Shown: positions 19,701 through 28,486, numbered from the stretch's first letter. The stretch is 51,107 bases of DNA from an uncultured Erysipelotrichaceae bacterium (GCA_900314585.1 OMVV01000005.1:1-51107), one strand, 5' to 3'. Numbers and translations are program-made. The notes: a model not told the origin generated them from the letters alone.

Positions 19701-21308
19701 GTGGTTCGCGAACTAATCACCAAAGAAGAATTCTTAGCGAATAGGAATTATTATGACCCATCCTATTTCGATGATCCTGAACGTACATTTATATTCGTAA
19801 AAAATACATATCTTTTGGATGGACGCACTTCATATTCGTATGACTGTTTCTTTAACGGAGAAATTCCAAGTTATTATTTGTCTTACCAAACACCAATCAT
19901 TACCAGAGACATGAATGATGAAGCATTAGAAAATTCATATCATTTCTCTCTCACAAGGTTCCTTGGCAACAAAGATTATAAACTCTATCTCAAAGATTTC
20001 TCTTTGCGATACACCTGGATGTCCAAGTATTCCGATGAGTCTTACGTTGGAAAAACCTATTTTGATTCATCGTCTTATTACAATGACTTTAGCAAAGCAT
20101 TTACCTTTGGTAATCTAAAGGTAGAATTCGCTAGAAGTTCAGGAAATCTAGAATGTGCAAAAACTGAAACATGGAAATTAAGCGTTGGTTCAACCCGTTT
20201 ATATAACGGCTCGAAATCATATCATGCATTCTTAAATAGCAAAATCCATAGGGAATATTTCGATGAATGGGTTGACGAGACAGAGTGCACAAAACTTTGT
20301 GGTTTTCTTGAAACTTGTGAGCTTTGCGGTGAGATTTCTTATGATGGACGCTACCATGATGATTCATATCATAGTTATGGCGATCCAGTCGAAATTGATA
20401 GAAAACAACGTGAAGGCGGCACTGAATGTGAATTCGAAGTCACGTATCGCGAAGTGTGTGAAAAGTGTGGCAATGTTCTTGAATACACCGCTGATGAAGA
20501 CACACACGATTGGGTTGAAACTAGTCAAACAGTTCAAATCGATAGTTGTTTATCAAGAACAGATTACGAAAGAGACTGCAGTGTTTGTGGAAAGCATACA
20601 GAAGACCATTATTTCAGTGTCGAACACACGGGCCAAAGACAACATGTTGAAATAAATGTCCCTGCTACAGAAACTAAACCTGGTTATTGGGTTGATTACT
20701 ACGAATGTAGCGAGTGTCATCATCCGTACCAGTGGTACGATTACAACACTTCTTATGGACTCTATCATGTTTGTTGCCACGAAAATGGTTCTGTTAACGA
20801 GGACACTTTGGTATTCTACTGCCCAGATTGTGGTTACACAGTTAACACAAATGGTAGTAGACCAGAAATCATCTTTGAAGACTTAACCGAAGAAGGCAGT
20901 GACGTGCTCACCTTTGGTGTGTTCATTCCAAGCCTCGCTCAACGTAACGGTGGCTGGATGGAGGCTAGATACTTGTATGAGTATTACACCACCAGAGTTG
21001 CTTGTGGTTACTTTGATGAAAGTGGTAACTTTGTCCTGGTCGAAGCTTCAGCAGACGAAGTTACTCCAGGTTTCGACTTTGTCGAGACGCCATGGTCAGA
21101 TCGTTGGGGTAGACATTATAATTATTATCCGTTCTATCGCGAATTAGGATATGCGACAGTCAGCTTCTCCGCTAATGCCTATGATGATTTATTAGCGAGC
21201 GCTCAAGCAAAACAACCAGATAAAGATTTGAAACTGGCGATTGCGGTGGCATCCAGAGACTCTGAAGAAGGTTCAGCAACTGTCCATTATTACGTCTTTA
21301 CCGATTAA
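16758..21308 (+). CDS. Giant Cys-rich surface lipoprotein of unknown function
   Basis: 1516 residues with a lipoprotein signal and lipobox LSGC (Cys20), then a Thr/Pro/Glu-rich linker, so it should be tethered outside the membrane. Residues about 60-160 and 330-440, and again about 1170-1400, hold around ten Cys-x-x-Cys knuckles (CECG, CSVCG, CDKCG, CRRCG, CSVCH, CELCG, CEKCG, CSVCG, CSECH, CPDCG). They are often preceded by His-Thr/Ser-aromatic pairs, as in Zn-ribbon-like repeats of Firmicute surface proteins. Around residues 290-350 is a beta domain ending HFSYYAVVHLEP. The long middle (about 440-1170) is Tyr/Asp/Glu-rich with no domain I recognise. No LPXTG or catalytic motif is seen. It stands alone, with its own promoter and terminator. 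Metal binding is inference. Confidence 0.85.
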   Translation: MKKGKIFLIFAFSSLILSGCSGVRAHYSYAVTSSSPTNTQPTGNQTPEEEAPEEQPVEESHTHSFEGEYGSNANEHWRFCECGEQEIAPHNFVLVSSTEMTCSEASVNTYRCSVCGYQKFVADHELAEHVYSSRITKEATCTEVGEVTFHCDKCGEEYKVDLPINANAHHFVQKGDVHDGITDFECENANCEVTKMVVDHSEKQTAQVEASTLKEAGEVQLKEAAIAFDDDTLNSIEAENVTIGAEATPIADLKNESGETMALEESVAEKLADTTIIDFSMKNGEEKVSEFSGKVKVTIPYELKANESADGITIWYLNEGEPEPIQAEYGNHSVSFETNHFSYYAVVHLEPEEVCAHFGHELVKGPYQESTCAVHGYDDIICRRCGASSRTDLALKPHSYECIEAIDPTTSSAGKLTYECSVCHDKYEQEVPALNPKSEKGFWMNFIQSLITSELYIHTETSENDNVRVSDQYSGKDFEGESFSYTSSMSNNYKSESGTYKGYRYYNDFSRYQYYNNSAPAEQYAKLLDYAPAIIKEDIESIGEWFTNKFFTKKEIVEGYEYNINVNAVVALGEDFMNESPDVMLTNLFGESFWGEVKDFIAQNYDGTIGDLITNLGLKGYVAKGFYDAFVSMAREIDQNVNIPKFDDIFTEELKGTKVIDFIIENLRNPRIDNPGEHKYPVPTEIPATYEEAEVFIDAYLNATSTLDIIYSFEKEASSSSDRIPSYEDFKTQLESTMNAMKNLVKGTLKTDKNGGFISVSFAVDEFDATELAVVAENDPSLESQRLSASVYIKKSFDKHEVLRKLKAMVEKCEIREHVFDLDASHYQWFAKAYEDYYEKDYPGIKFEYKRNYNNEYYDALVSTKKIRAVTDDTRGDIAEEDEFEEGYLIIRLYNESYYKYQGDFYTNTYGLGTKFAKNERVLVLGKDKFVASVHLLTNISDNIRTETRVYDIPRFDFAYSFNKNQMYSTSGSFSYLGSSPVVRELITKEEFLANRNYYDPSYFDDPERTFIFVKNTYLLDGRTSYSYDCFFNGEIPSYYLSYQTPIITRDMNDEALENSYHFSLTRFLGNKDYKLYLKDFSLRYTWMSKYSDESYVGKTYFDSSSYYNDFSKAFTFGNLKVEFARSSGNLECAKTETWKLSVGSTRLYNGSKSYHAFLNSKIHREYFDEWVDETECTKLCGFLETCELCGEISYDGRYHDDSYHSYGDPVEIDRKQREGGTECEFEVTYREVCEKCGNVLEYTADEDTHDWVETSQTVQIDSCLSRTDYERDCSVCGKHTEDHYFSVEHTGQRQHVEINVPATETKPGYWVDYYECSECHHPYQWYDYNTSYGLYHVCCHENGSVNEDTLVFYCPDCGYTVNTNGSRPEIIFEDLTEEGSDVLTFGVFIPSLAQRNGGWMEARYLYEYYTTRVACGYFDESGNFVLVEASADEVTPGFDFVETPWSDRWGRHYNYYPFYRELGYATVSFSANAYDDLLASAQAKQPDKDLKLAIAVASRDSEEGSATVHYYVFTD

Positions 21309-21332
21309 GGATTAATTAATAAATTAATTAAA

Positions 21333-21360
21333 GGACTCCGAAATGATTCGGAGTTCTTTT
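21333..21360 (+). terminator. Rho-independent terminator after the Cys-rich lipoprotein gene
   Basis: ACTCCGAA (21335-21342), loop ATGA, TTCGGAGT (21347-21354), then CTTTT. A second AT-only dyad TTAATTAAT-AA-ATTAATTAA lies directly upstream. Confidence 0.85.
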
Positions 21361-21377
21361 ATCGTCAAATAAAAGAA

Positions 21378-21406
21378 TTGAAGAAGAAAAAAATCACTAC
21401 TAAAAT
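21378..21406 (+). promoter_or_regulatory. Putative ispE promoter giving a near-leaderless transcript
   Basis: TTGAAG (21378-21383), 17-bp spacer, TAAAAT (21401-21406). The -10 ends only 11 bp before the ispE ATG, and no Shine-Dalgarno is present between them. Confidence 0.45.
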
Positions 21407-21417
21407 ATATCCATCAT

Positions 21418-22263
21418 ATGTTCGTTAAAGCCTACGCGAAAATCAATCTCTACTTAGACGTTATTGGTAAAAGAGAAGACGGTTACCATGATTTAAATAT
21501 GGTCATGCTTCCACTTGAGCTACATGACTCAATCGAAATTGAAACTTCTCCTGTTTTATCAGATTGTTTTATTACTACCGATCATGTCGACCTTCAAGTC
21601 GCTAAATTTAATTTAATTACCAAAACTGTTACTGAGATGAAAAAGCGTTATGGTATTAAACAAAACTTTATCATCAACGTTCATAAAGAAATTCCTATCT
21701 CTGCTGGATTAGGTGGAGGATCATCTAATTCTGCTGCAGTTATTAAAGCAATCAAATCTTTAACAAAGTTAAAACTCGATCCCGAAGAAGAAATCAACTT
21801 AGGAACTTCATTAGGCGCAGATGTTCCGTTCTGTCTTGCTAATCAACCCGCTCACGTTGAAGGTATTGGAGAGAAAGTAACTCCAATCAAACTCAAAAAG
21901 AAATTTGATGTTATCATCATTAAACCTTCAAAAGGATTATCAACTCGCAAAGTATTTGAACTTGCAGACACTCTTGAACTCGATCATTCTCAAATCGATG
22001 ATGTAATCACCGCATTAAAAACAGGCGACGAAGAGTTATTAGCGAAATCAATGTTTAACTCTCTTGAAAAACCATCTATCTCTTTGGTTCCTGAAATACA
22101 AAAGATGAAAGACGAATTAAAGAAAGCTGGATTTAAGATGGTTTTAATGTCTGGATCGGGCAGTTCAGTGTTCGCTTTAACAAGTAATCATAAACTCGCG
22201 GTCGCAAAATACCGTGAATTTGATAAGAAAGGCTATGAAGTTTATCTAACGAGGACGCTATAA
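21418..22263 (+). CDS. ispE: 4-diphosphocytidyl-2-C-methyl-D-erythritol kinase
   Basis: GHMP-family kinase of the MEP isoprenoid pathway; it phosphorylates CDP-methylerythritol using ATP. The 281 residues match the family: AYAKINLYLDVIGKREDGYH at the N-terminus, the ATP-binding glycine loop IPISAGLGGGSSNSAA and the C-terminal MSGSGSSVFAL. Its presence implies isoprenoid, and hence undecaprenyl carrier, synthesis by the MEP route. The next small ORF starts on its stop codon. The leader lacks a Shine-Dalgarno. Confidence 0.96.
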   Translation: MFVKAYAKINLYLDVIGKREDGYHDLNMVMLPLELHDSIEIETSPVLSDCFITTDHVDLQVAKFNLITKTVTEMKKRYGIKQNFIINVHKEIPISAGLGGGSSNSAAVIKAIKSLTKLKLDPEEEINLGTSLGADVPFCLANQPAHVEGIGEKVTPIKLKKKFDVIIIKPSKGLSTRKVFELADTLELDHSQIDDVITALKTGDEELLAKSMFNSLEKPSISLVPEIQKMKDELKKAGFKMVLMSGSGSSVFALTSNHKLAVAKYREFDKKGYEVYLTRTL

Positions 22264-22523
22264 TGTTGTTTATTGAATGTTATGGAAAAAACGTCTATAT
22301 TGACGACGAATTAGTGGGATATATTTCTCCTGATGGCGATATGTTCGCAAACGGTCATAAGTTTGGTTCGTTATCTCCTGAAGGCGATGTTTATATTCAA
22401 GGCGAATATGTCGGATATATCGAAGATAACTATGATGTTTATATCCGCGAAGAGCTAGCGGGATTTGTATCTCCTAGTGGTGATATTAAATTCGATAGCA
22501 AGGCTCTGGCTAGAGGAAAATAA
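22263..22523 (+). CDS. Small protein of four 16-residue beta repeats
   Basis: 86 residues, ATG overlapping the ispE stop by one base, so translation is probably coupled. After nine lead residues there are four exact-length 16-residue repeats (10-25, 26-41, 42-57, 58-73) of the form xVYIxxExxGYISPxG followed by D, as in NVYIDDELVGYISPDG and DVYIREELAGFVSPSG. A basic tail (KALARGK) follows. No signal peptide. The repeats predict paired beta strands in a small closed or propeller-like fold, perhaps as an oligomer. I do not recognise a function; a link to isoprenoid metabolism is only suggested by the coupling. Confidence 0.75.
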   Translation: MLFIECYGKNVYIDDELVGYISPDGDMFANGHKFGSLSPEGDVYIQGEYVGYIEDNYDVYIREELAGFVSPSGDIKFDSKALARGK

Positions 22524-22530
22524 GTTAACA

Positions 22531-22559
22531 AAAAACTCGCACGTTGAATGCGAGTTTTT
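22531..22559. terminator. Bidirectional terminator between the ispE unit and ppdK
   Basis: AAAAACTCGCA (22531-22541), loop of 7, TGCGAGTTTTT (22549-22559): an 11-bp perfect stem with A and T tracts on both sides, placed between two convergent units. Confidence 0.9.
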
Positions 22560-22575
22560 GTTTGCTTACTAGAGC

Positions 22576-25203
22576 TTATTTGTTGCGGATTGCAGCTTGT
22601 GCAGCAGCAAGGCGAGCAACAGGAACTCTGAATGGTGAACAAGAGACATAGTCGAGTCCTGCACGATGGTAGAAGTCGATTGAGTTTGGTTCACCACCAG
22701 TTTCACCACAAACACCAATGTGAAGGTCTTTTCTGGTCTTACGTCCGAGTTTGACAGACATATCGATTAATTTACCAACACCTTTTTGGTCGAGGGTCTT
22801 GAACGGATCTTCTTCCAAAATCTTGGCAGCGTAGTAATCTGGTAAGAATTTACCGGCATCATCACGGCTGAATCCAAATGTCATTTGGGTTAAGTCGTTG
22901 GTACCAAAGCTGAAGAATTCTGCTTCTTCGGCAATTTCATCAGAAAGTAAAGCGGCTCTCGGGATTTCGATCATTGTACCAACATGATATTTCATGTTAA
23001 CACCAGCTTCTTTGATAAGTTTATCAGCGGTTTCACAAATGATCTTCTTAACGAACTTGAGTTCTTTAACTTCTAAGACGAGTGGAATCATAATTTCTGG
23101 CTCAATCTTGACTCCAGTTTTCTTGGAGACATTGATAGCAGCTTTAATGATTGCGGTGGTTTGCATTTCACAGATTTCTGGATAGGAAACTGCTAAACGG
23201 CAACCACGGTGACCCATCATTGGGTTGAATTCGTGTAAGTATTCGATACGGGCTTTAACTTCTTCAACGGTACGACCTGTTGCTTTAGCAAGTTCAGCGA
23301 TCTTATCTTCTTCTTGTGGAAGGAATTCGTGTAGAGGTGGGTCTAATAAACGAACGTTGACATTGAGTTCACCCATGGTTTCATAAAGTGATTCAAAGTC
23401 TGATTGTTGCATTGGTTCAAGTTCTGCTAAAGCAGCTTTTCTTTCTTCGACTGTGTCGGCAAGAATCATCTTTCTAACTGAGAAGATTCTGTCCTTATCG
23501 AAGAACATGTGTTCAGTACGGCATAGGCCGATACCTTCTGCACCGAATTCTTTAGCTTGTTTAGCATCTCTTGGAGTATCAGCGTTGGTTCTGACTTTTA
23601 ATTTACGAGCCGCATCGACCCATTTCATTAAACGTCCGAAGTAACCAGCTGATAAGTCTGGCATGACTTTCTTAATTTCGCCTAAGTAGACTTTGCCGCT
23701 TGAGCCATCTAAAGATAGAACATCTTTATCAGTGTAGACTTTGCCATTGATTGTAACTGTACGAGCTTCTTCATCGATTAAAGCTTCTTTACAACCACAG
23801 ACACAGCATTTACCCATACCACGGGCAACAACAGCAGCGTGTGAAGTCATACCACCACGCATGGTGAGGATACCTTCTGAGGCGACCATACCGACGATAT
23901 CTTCTGGAGATGTTTCGGCACGGACTAAGATGACCTTTTCACCAGCAGCGTGACGTTTTTCTGCTTCTTCAGCAGTGAAGGCAATTTTACCAGTGCCTGC
24001 GCCTGGACCAGCAGCTAAGCCTTCTGCGATTGGTTTAGCTTTAGCTAAATCTTCACGATCGAATGCTGGAAGAAGGAGCTTATCGAATGATACTGGATCG
24101 ATTCTTAAGACAGCTTCATCGGTGGTGATTAAGCCTTCATCGACTAAATCACAAGCGATCTTTAAAGCAGCGGCTGGAGTACGTTTACCATTACGGGTTT
24201 GTAAGAAATAGAGTTTGCCATCTTCGACGGTGAATTCCATATCTTGCATATCGCGGTAGTGGTGTTCCATTTTCTTAATGGTTTCGACGAATTGTTTGTA
24301 GACGTCTGGCATTCTCTTTGCAAGTTCTTCAATATGAAGAGGTGTGCGGATACCAGCGACGACGTCTTCGCCTTGAGCGTTTGGTAAATATTCAGCAGAA
24401 ATTTTGTTTTCACCAGTACCTGGGTCTCTTGAGAAGGCGACACCAGTACCAGATGTTTCACCTTTGTTACCAAAGGCCATTGATTGAACGTTAACAGCTG
24501 TTCCCCAGGAATATGGGATGGAGTTCATCATACGATAAACGTTCGCACGTGGGTTATCCCATGAACGGAAGACAGCGGTAACTGCTTCAAGTAATTGAAC
24601 TTTTGGATCGGATGGGAATTCTTCACCAAAGGTTTTCTTGTAGTAAGCTTTATAAGCTTTTACTAATTCTTTTAATTGATCTGCGGTAACTTCGGTATCG
24701 AGCTTGTAGCCGTTCTTTTCTTTAATTTCATCGAGCATCTTATCCATTTCGGTACGTGGATGTCCTTTGGCGATGTTGGTGAACATTAAGATGAAACGAC
24801 GGTAGCTATCGAATGCGAATCTTTCGTTACCTGTTTCTTTTGCTAAGGCTGCGACAGTAACATCATTTAAACCAAGGTTTAAGATGGTATCCATCATGCC
24901 TGGCATTGACACTCTTGCACCCGAGCGAACTGAGACGAGAAGTGGATTGTGGTCACCACCGAAGTTCTTTCCAGTTTCTTTTTCAATTTCTGCAACGTGA
25001 ACATAAATGTCTTCTACGATTTCTTTTGGAAGCTTTTTACCACTATCGTAGTAAAGGTTACAAGCTTCGGTTGTGATGGTGAATCCTTGTGGTATTGGGA
25101 CTCCGATACTGGTCATTTCTGCTAAACCAGCACCTTTACCACCTAACAACTCTTTGCCTAAGCCATGGGCTTCTTTGAAGTTGTAGATGTATTTCTTTGC
25201 CAT
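22576..25203 (-). CDS. ppdK: Pyruvate, phosphate dikinase
   Basis: Interconverts pyruvate, ATP and Pi with PEP, AMP and PPi. In fermenters it often works with PPi-dependent glycolysis. The 875 residues show the N-terminal ATP-grasp domain (KEAHGLGKELLGGKGAGLAEM), the phosphohistidine swivel domain with the regulatory Thr and catalytic His (GGMTSHAAVVARGMGKCC) and the C-terminal PEP/pyruvate barrel (GTNDLTQMTFGFSRDD, then HIGVCGETGG with the catalytic Cys). I chose the ATG at 25203 because of the AGGAGG site just upstream. The frame stays open 28 codons further, but that sequence is not PPDK-like and runs into the promoter. Confidence 0.97.
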   Translation of the reverse strand: MAKKYIYNFKEAHGLGKELLGGKGAGLAEMTSIGVPIPQGFTITTEACNLYYDSGKKLPKEIVEDIYVHVAEIEKETGKNFGGDHNPLLVSVRSGARVSMPGMMDTILNLGLNDVTVAALAKETGNERFAFDSYRRFILMFTNIAKGHPRTEMDKMLDEIKEKNGYKLDTEVTADQLKELVKAYKAYYKKTFGEEFPSDPKVQLLEAVTAVFRSWDNPRANVYRMMNSIPYSWGTAVNVQSMAFGNKGETSGTGVAFSRDPGTGENKISAEYLPNAQGEDVVAGIRTPLHIEELAKRMPDVYKQFVETIKKMEHHYRDMQDMEFTVEDGKLYFLQTRNGKRTPAAALKIACDLVDEGLITTDEAVLRIDPVSFDKLLLPAFDREDLAKAKPIAEGLAAGPGAGTGKIAFTAEEAEKRHAAGEKVILVRAETSPEDIVGMVASEGILTMRGGMTSHAAVVARGMGKCCVCGCKEALIDEEARTVTINGKVYTDKDVLSLDGSSGKVYLGEIKKVMPDLSAGYFGRLMKWVDAARKLKVRTNADTPRDAKQAKEFGAEGIGLCRTEHMFFDKDRIFSVRKMILADTVEERKAALAELEPMQQSDFESLYETMGELNVNVRLLDPPLHEFLPQEEDKIAELAKATGRTVEEVKARIEYLHEFNPMMGHRGCRLAVSYPEICEMQTTAIIKAAINVSKKTGVKIEPEIMIPLVLEVKELKFVKKIICETADKLIKEAGVNMKYHVGTMIEIPRAALLSDEIAEEAEFFSFGTNDLTQMTFGFSRDDAGKFLPDYYAAKILEEDPFKTLDQKGVGKLIDMSVKLGRKTRKDLHIGVCGETGGEPNSIDFYHRAGLDYVSCSPFRVPVARLAAAQAAIRNK

Positions 25204-25258
25204 GTAATTCCTCCTTGAATGACAATTAAAAATTGTTTTGTGTTCTACACACACATAA

Positions 25259-25287
25259 ATAATACACACAAGCAAGTAGGCTCGCAA
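25259..25287 (-). promoter_or_regulatory. ppdK promoter
   Basis: On the minus strand, TTGCGA (25282-25287), 17-bp spacer, TATTAT (25259-25264). The leader contains a short dyad ACAATT-AAA-AATTGT (25222-25236) before the AGGAGG site. Confidence 0.6.
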
Positions 25288-25350
25288 AGAAAATATTTAA
25301 AAAATATTTGGAAAGTGGTTACATAGATATATAGGAAAGCGAGTGTCCAT

Positions 25351-26907
25351 ATGAAAGAACCATTGATATTAACAATCGACTTTGGAACCCAATCTGTACG
25401 CGCAGGACTTTTTAACAAAAAAGGTGAAACTGTCGCGTTAGTTAAAGAAAAATATAACCCACCTTATTTTTCAAATAAGCCAGGCTATGCTGAACAAGAT
25501 CCAGACTTCTATTTTGAATCATTATGTAAAGCTACTAACAAGTTAGTTAATGACAATAAAGATAAGATGAGTAATGTTCTTGGCATCGTTATGGCGTTCT
25601 TTAGAGATTCGGTTGTCTGTGTTGATAAAGATGGTAAACCTTTAAGACCCGCAATTCTTTGGCTCGATGAACGAAGAGCGAAAGGTGAACAAAAGTTACC
25701 ACTTCTTCATCGTGCGATTTTTAAAGCAATTGGAATGATGCCAACAATCGATCTTAATTTAAAACGTTCAATGGCTCAATGGATCAAAGAAAGTGAGCCA
25801 GAAATCTGGGCAAAAACTGATAAATTCATGATGATTTCAACTTATATCAATAAGAAACTTATTGGAAAATATGTTGACTCACCATGTTGTCAAGCTGGCC
25901 ACTTACCAATCAATTTCAAAAAACGTGATTGGTATAAGAAGCCTGATAAACACATGAAAGGTCAAATGTTTGGTGTTAATCGTGAAAGACTTTGTGACCT
26001 TGTTCCAGTTGGAGATGTTTTAGGTTATATCACTGAAGAGGCTAGTAAGAAAACTGGCTTGCCAGTTGGATTAAAAATGTTCTCTGGGGGTTCAGATAAA
26101 TCTGCTGAAACATTAGGCTTAGGTGTTATTGATGATAAGACTGCAGCGATTTCCTACGGAACTGCTTGTACAGTTGAAATCCCAATTAAGAAATATAAAG
26201 ACGCTGAACCATTCCTTCCATCTTATCCAGCAATAATCAAAGATTATTACAACCTTGATGTCCAAGTCTATCGGGGATATTGGATGTTAAATTGGTTCGC
26301 CGAACAATTCGGCAATAAGCCAGTTGAGGAATTAATCGATGAAAAGAACGCGATTGAAAAACTCAATGAAGAAATGATGAATATCCATCCAGGTAGTGAT
26401 GGTCTTGTTTTACAACCATATTGGGGACCAGGTTTACGTCGCCCGCTCGCAAAGGGCGCAATCATAGGCTTTAGCGACGTCCACACAAGAGCGCATTTCT
26501 ATCGTGCGATTATCGAGGGTATTGCGTATTGTCTAAAAGAAGGCTTAGAACTTTTCGAGAAGAAAAGACTTCATCATAAAGTTGAAAGAATTCGTGTCTC
26601 TGGCGGTGGCTCACAATCAGATGCAATTTGCCAAGTTACTGCGGATATATTTGGCTTACCTGTATCCAAGATACAAACCTATGAATGTTCATCTTTAGGT
26701 TGTGCAGTTGCAGGCTTCCTTGCAGCCGGCGAATTCAAAACTGTTGAAGAAGCCGCAAAAGCAATGGTGCATCAATCCGTTGAATTTAAACCAAATCCAG
26801 AAAATGTTAAACGTTATAAATATCTCTTCGAAAATGTTTACATGCCAATGTATCCAAGTTTGAAGAAGATATATTTCAAGATTAAAAAATATAGCGACGA
26901 GTTCTAA
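25351..26907 (+). CDS. FGGY-family carbohydrate kinase
   Basis: 518-residue sugar kinase of the ASKHA fold. The N-terminal phosphate-1 motif is ILTIDFGTQSVRAGLF; a central GGSDKSAETLGLG stretch and the C-terminal adenosine motif RVSGGGSQSDAICQVTADIFGLPV are typical of xylulokinase/glycerol-kinase relatives. The substrate cannot be assigned: the sequence is not a clear GlpK or XylB, and no sugar transporter or isomerase gene lies beside it. It is transcribed divergently from ppdK and converges with tetR one base away, with no visible terminator. Confidence 0.88.
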   Translation: MKEPLILTIDFGTQSVRAGLFNKKGETVALVKEKYNPPYFSNKPGYAEQDPDFYFESLCKATNKLVNDNKDKMSNVLGIVMAFFRDSVVCVDKDGKPLRPAILWLDERRAKGEQKLPLLHRAIFKAIGMMPTIDLNLKRSMAQWIKESEPEIWAKTDKFMMISTYINKKLIGKYVDSPCCQAGHLPINFKKRDWYKKPDKHMKGQMFGVNRERLCDLVPVGDVLGYITEEASKKTGLPVGLKMFSGGSDKSAETLGLGVIDDKTAAISYGTACTVEIPIKKYKDAEPFLPSYPAIIKDYYNLDVQVYRGYWMLNWFAEQFGNKPVEELIDEKNAIEKLNEEMMNIHPGSDGLVLQPYWGPGLRRPLAKGAIIGFSDVHTRAHFYRAIIEGIAYCLKEGLELFEKKRLHHKVERIRVSGGGSQSDAICQVTADIFGLPVSKIQTYECSSLGCAVAGFLAAGEFKTVEEAAKAMVHQSVEFKPNPENVKRYKYLFENVYMPMYPSLKKIYFKIKKYSDEF

Positions 26908-26908
26908 A

Positions 26909-27469
26909 TCATCGTTTAAAGATTTGCATTATATTATCAAGTGAAGGCGCCTTAACATCAGGGCGTCTTTTGCTTAAATAAGTTAGATAAACACCTTTGA
27001 TAAAGAAATAAAATGTATCAACAATATCGCTTGGTTGACCTGCTGCAACAGTGCGATCTTTTTGCCCTGCTGCAACAAGTTTTACGAGATTGTCATAAAG
27101 CGATTTTTTCTCTTTATTATCAAGAATTATTAAAGCGAAACAGATCTCGGTTTTTGAGGTTTTGAGAAGGTTCAAAAATGTTTTAACACAGCTCTCAATT
27201 TGGGAATAGATTTCTTGCGATTTATCAAAATTTTGAAGTGAATTTAAGACGTTTTGATAAGTATCTGATTTTAGTAATTCATCGAGGATTTGTCGTGTAT
27301 TTTTGAAATAATGATATACCAAACCATGTGAGCATTTTGCTCTTTGGCAGACGCTATCCATTGGAACGTTATCGTAGCCATTTTGGGCAAATAGAAAAAG
27401 AGCACTTTCTAGGATCGAAAGTTTTCGCTCATCTTTCATTTGTTGATATTGAATTGGGGTTCTAGGCAT
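26909..27469 (-). CDS. TetR-family transcriptional regulator
   Basis: 186 residues. The N-terminal HTH is clear (KLSILESALFLFAQNGYDNV, then MDSVCQRAKCSHGLVYHYF), followed by an all-helical ligand domain with no close match I can name. Its start overlaps the end of the DUF368 gene by 8 bp, so it is the distal gene of that operon and most likely controls it in response to a small molecule or envelope state. Upstream of the operon, GTTAATT-TAT-AATTAAC (28487-28503) is a candidate operator. Confidence 0.88.
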   Translation of the reverse strand: MPRTPIQYQQMKDERKLSILESALFLFAQNGYDNVPMDSVCQRAKCSHGLVYHYFKNTRQILDELLKSDTYQNVLNSLQNFDKSQEIYSQIESCVKTFLNLLKTSKTEICFALIILDNKEKKSLYDNLVKLVAAGQKDRTVAAGQPSDIVDTFYFFIKGVYLTYLSKRRPDVKAPSLDNIMQIFKR

Positions 27470-28403
27470 CTTGTTCTTGAGGATGTTTTCTCATGTAAAA
27501 ATATATAGCGAGAGAAATAGCTAAACCAATCACTCCAAAGATTGGTGAAAGGATATAGTCTAGATTATTGATATGGTTGATAATGTTACCTTCTCTATCA
27601 GGTAATAAACCGAAGTATTGGAACATATTTGAGTTAACGAAGATTGCGATGATTGAACCAAGCAAGAATCCAAGCACGACACAGTATGTGGTTTCTTCAT
27701 GCTTTTCAAACATATATTTCATTAATTTTGAGAAGAAGACAAAGCCGATTGCGACGCCTAATGCGAAGACGCCTAATCTTAAGATTGACCAACCCGGATT
27801 ATGTGGAATATCTAAAACAAAGCTAATGACTTTATCATAAAAACCTAAAACCATAAGAAGCATTGAACCAGAGAAACCAGGAACAATTAACCCCATAGAT
27901 GAAATTAGACCAACTCCGAAGATAATTGGGTATAAATACCACGGATTATCATGAACCATAGTGCCGACTTCTTTGTTTAAGTTAACAACGATTGATAAAA
28001 CACCAAAACCAATAACGACAAGGAAACCAACAATAATTCCGATTATATTAATATAATTTAGCTTTTTACCTTTAATTGAAGAATCATAAAGGCTTGGGAC
28101 AGATCCAACCATAAAGGCTGCAAATAAGATTGTTAAAGCTAAGAAACAGTGTTCAATAGCAAGGTCAATTGGTTTTAGTAAACCAGCAACTGCTAAAACA
28201 GCGCCGATACCAAACGGAAGAAGGATTAAAAGATTCTTAACAAAGTATTTCGTAAAAAGCTGATCAACAGCGTTAACGATCTTCTTAAACGCACCCGTGA
28301 TAAGAGCGATTGTTCCTCCAGAGATGCCTGGAATGATAATTGCACATCCAATACCGACGCCAATAAGGCCGTCTTTGATAACTGATTTAACTTTATTTGC
28401 CAT
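27462..28403 (-). CDS. popT: DUF368 membrane protein, PopT-type polyprenyl-phosphate transporter
   Basis: 313 residues with about eight or nine membrane segments and the two internally repeated family motifs, IIPGISGGTIALI near the N-terminus and LIVPGFSGSMLLMVLG in the middle, which mark inverted-repeat halves. DUF368 proteins (PopT) were shown in other bacteria to return undecaprenyl phosphate across the cytoplasmic membrane for reuse in wall synthesis. Assignment to that role here is by family. It is the first gene of a two-gene operon with the overlapping TetR regulator. Confidence 0.87.
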   Translation of the reverse strand: MANKVKSVIKDGLIGVGIGCAIIIPGISGGTIALITGAFKKIVNAVDQLFTKYFVKNLLILLPFGIGAVLAVAGLLKPIDLAIEHCFLALTILFAAFMVGSVPSLYDSSIKGKKLNYINIIGIIVGFLVVIGFGVLSIVVNLNKEVGTMVHDNPWYLYPIIFGVGLISSMGLIVPGFSGSMLLMVLGFYDKVISFVLDIPHNPGWSILRLGVFALGVAIGFVFFSKLMKYMFEKHEETTYCVVLGFLLGSIIAIFVNSNMFQYFGLLPDREGNIINHINNLDYILSPIFGVIGLAISLAIYFYMRKHPQEQDA

Positions 28404-28486
28404 AACGGCGATATTTTAACATAATTTTAGACAAACAAAGTTTATCAATAATTAAAATTTATAAAAAATGTAGTCATCTAAAAATA

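Noticed and set aside
25204-25287. 28-residue N-terminal extension of PpdK
   Set aside because: It has no ribosome site, is unlike PPDK and overlaps the promoter. AGGAGG marks the ATG at 25203.
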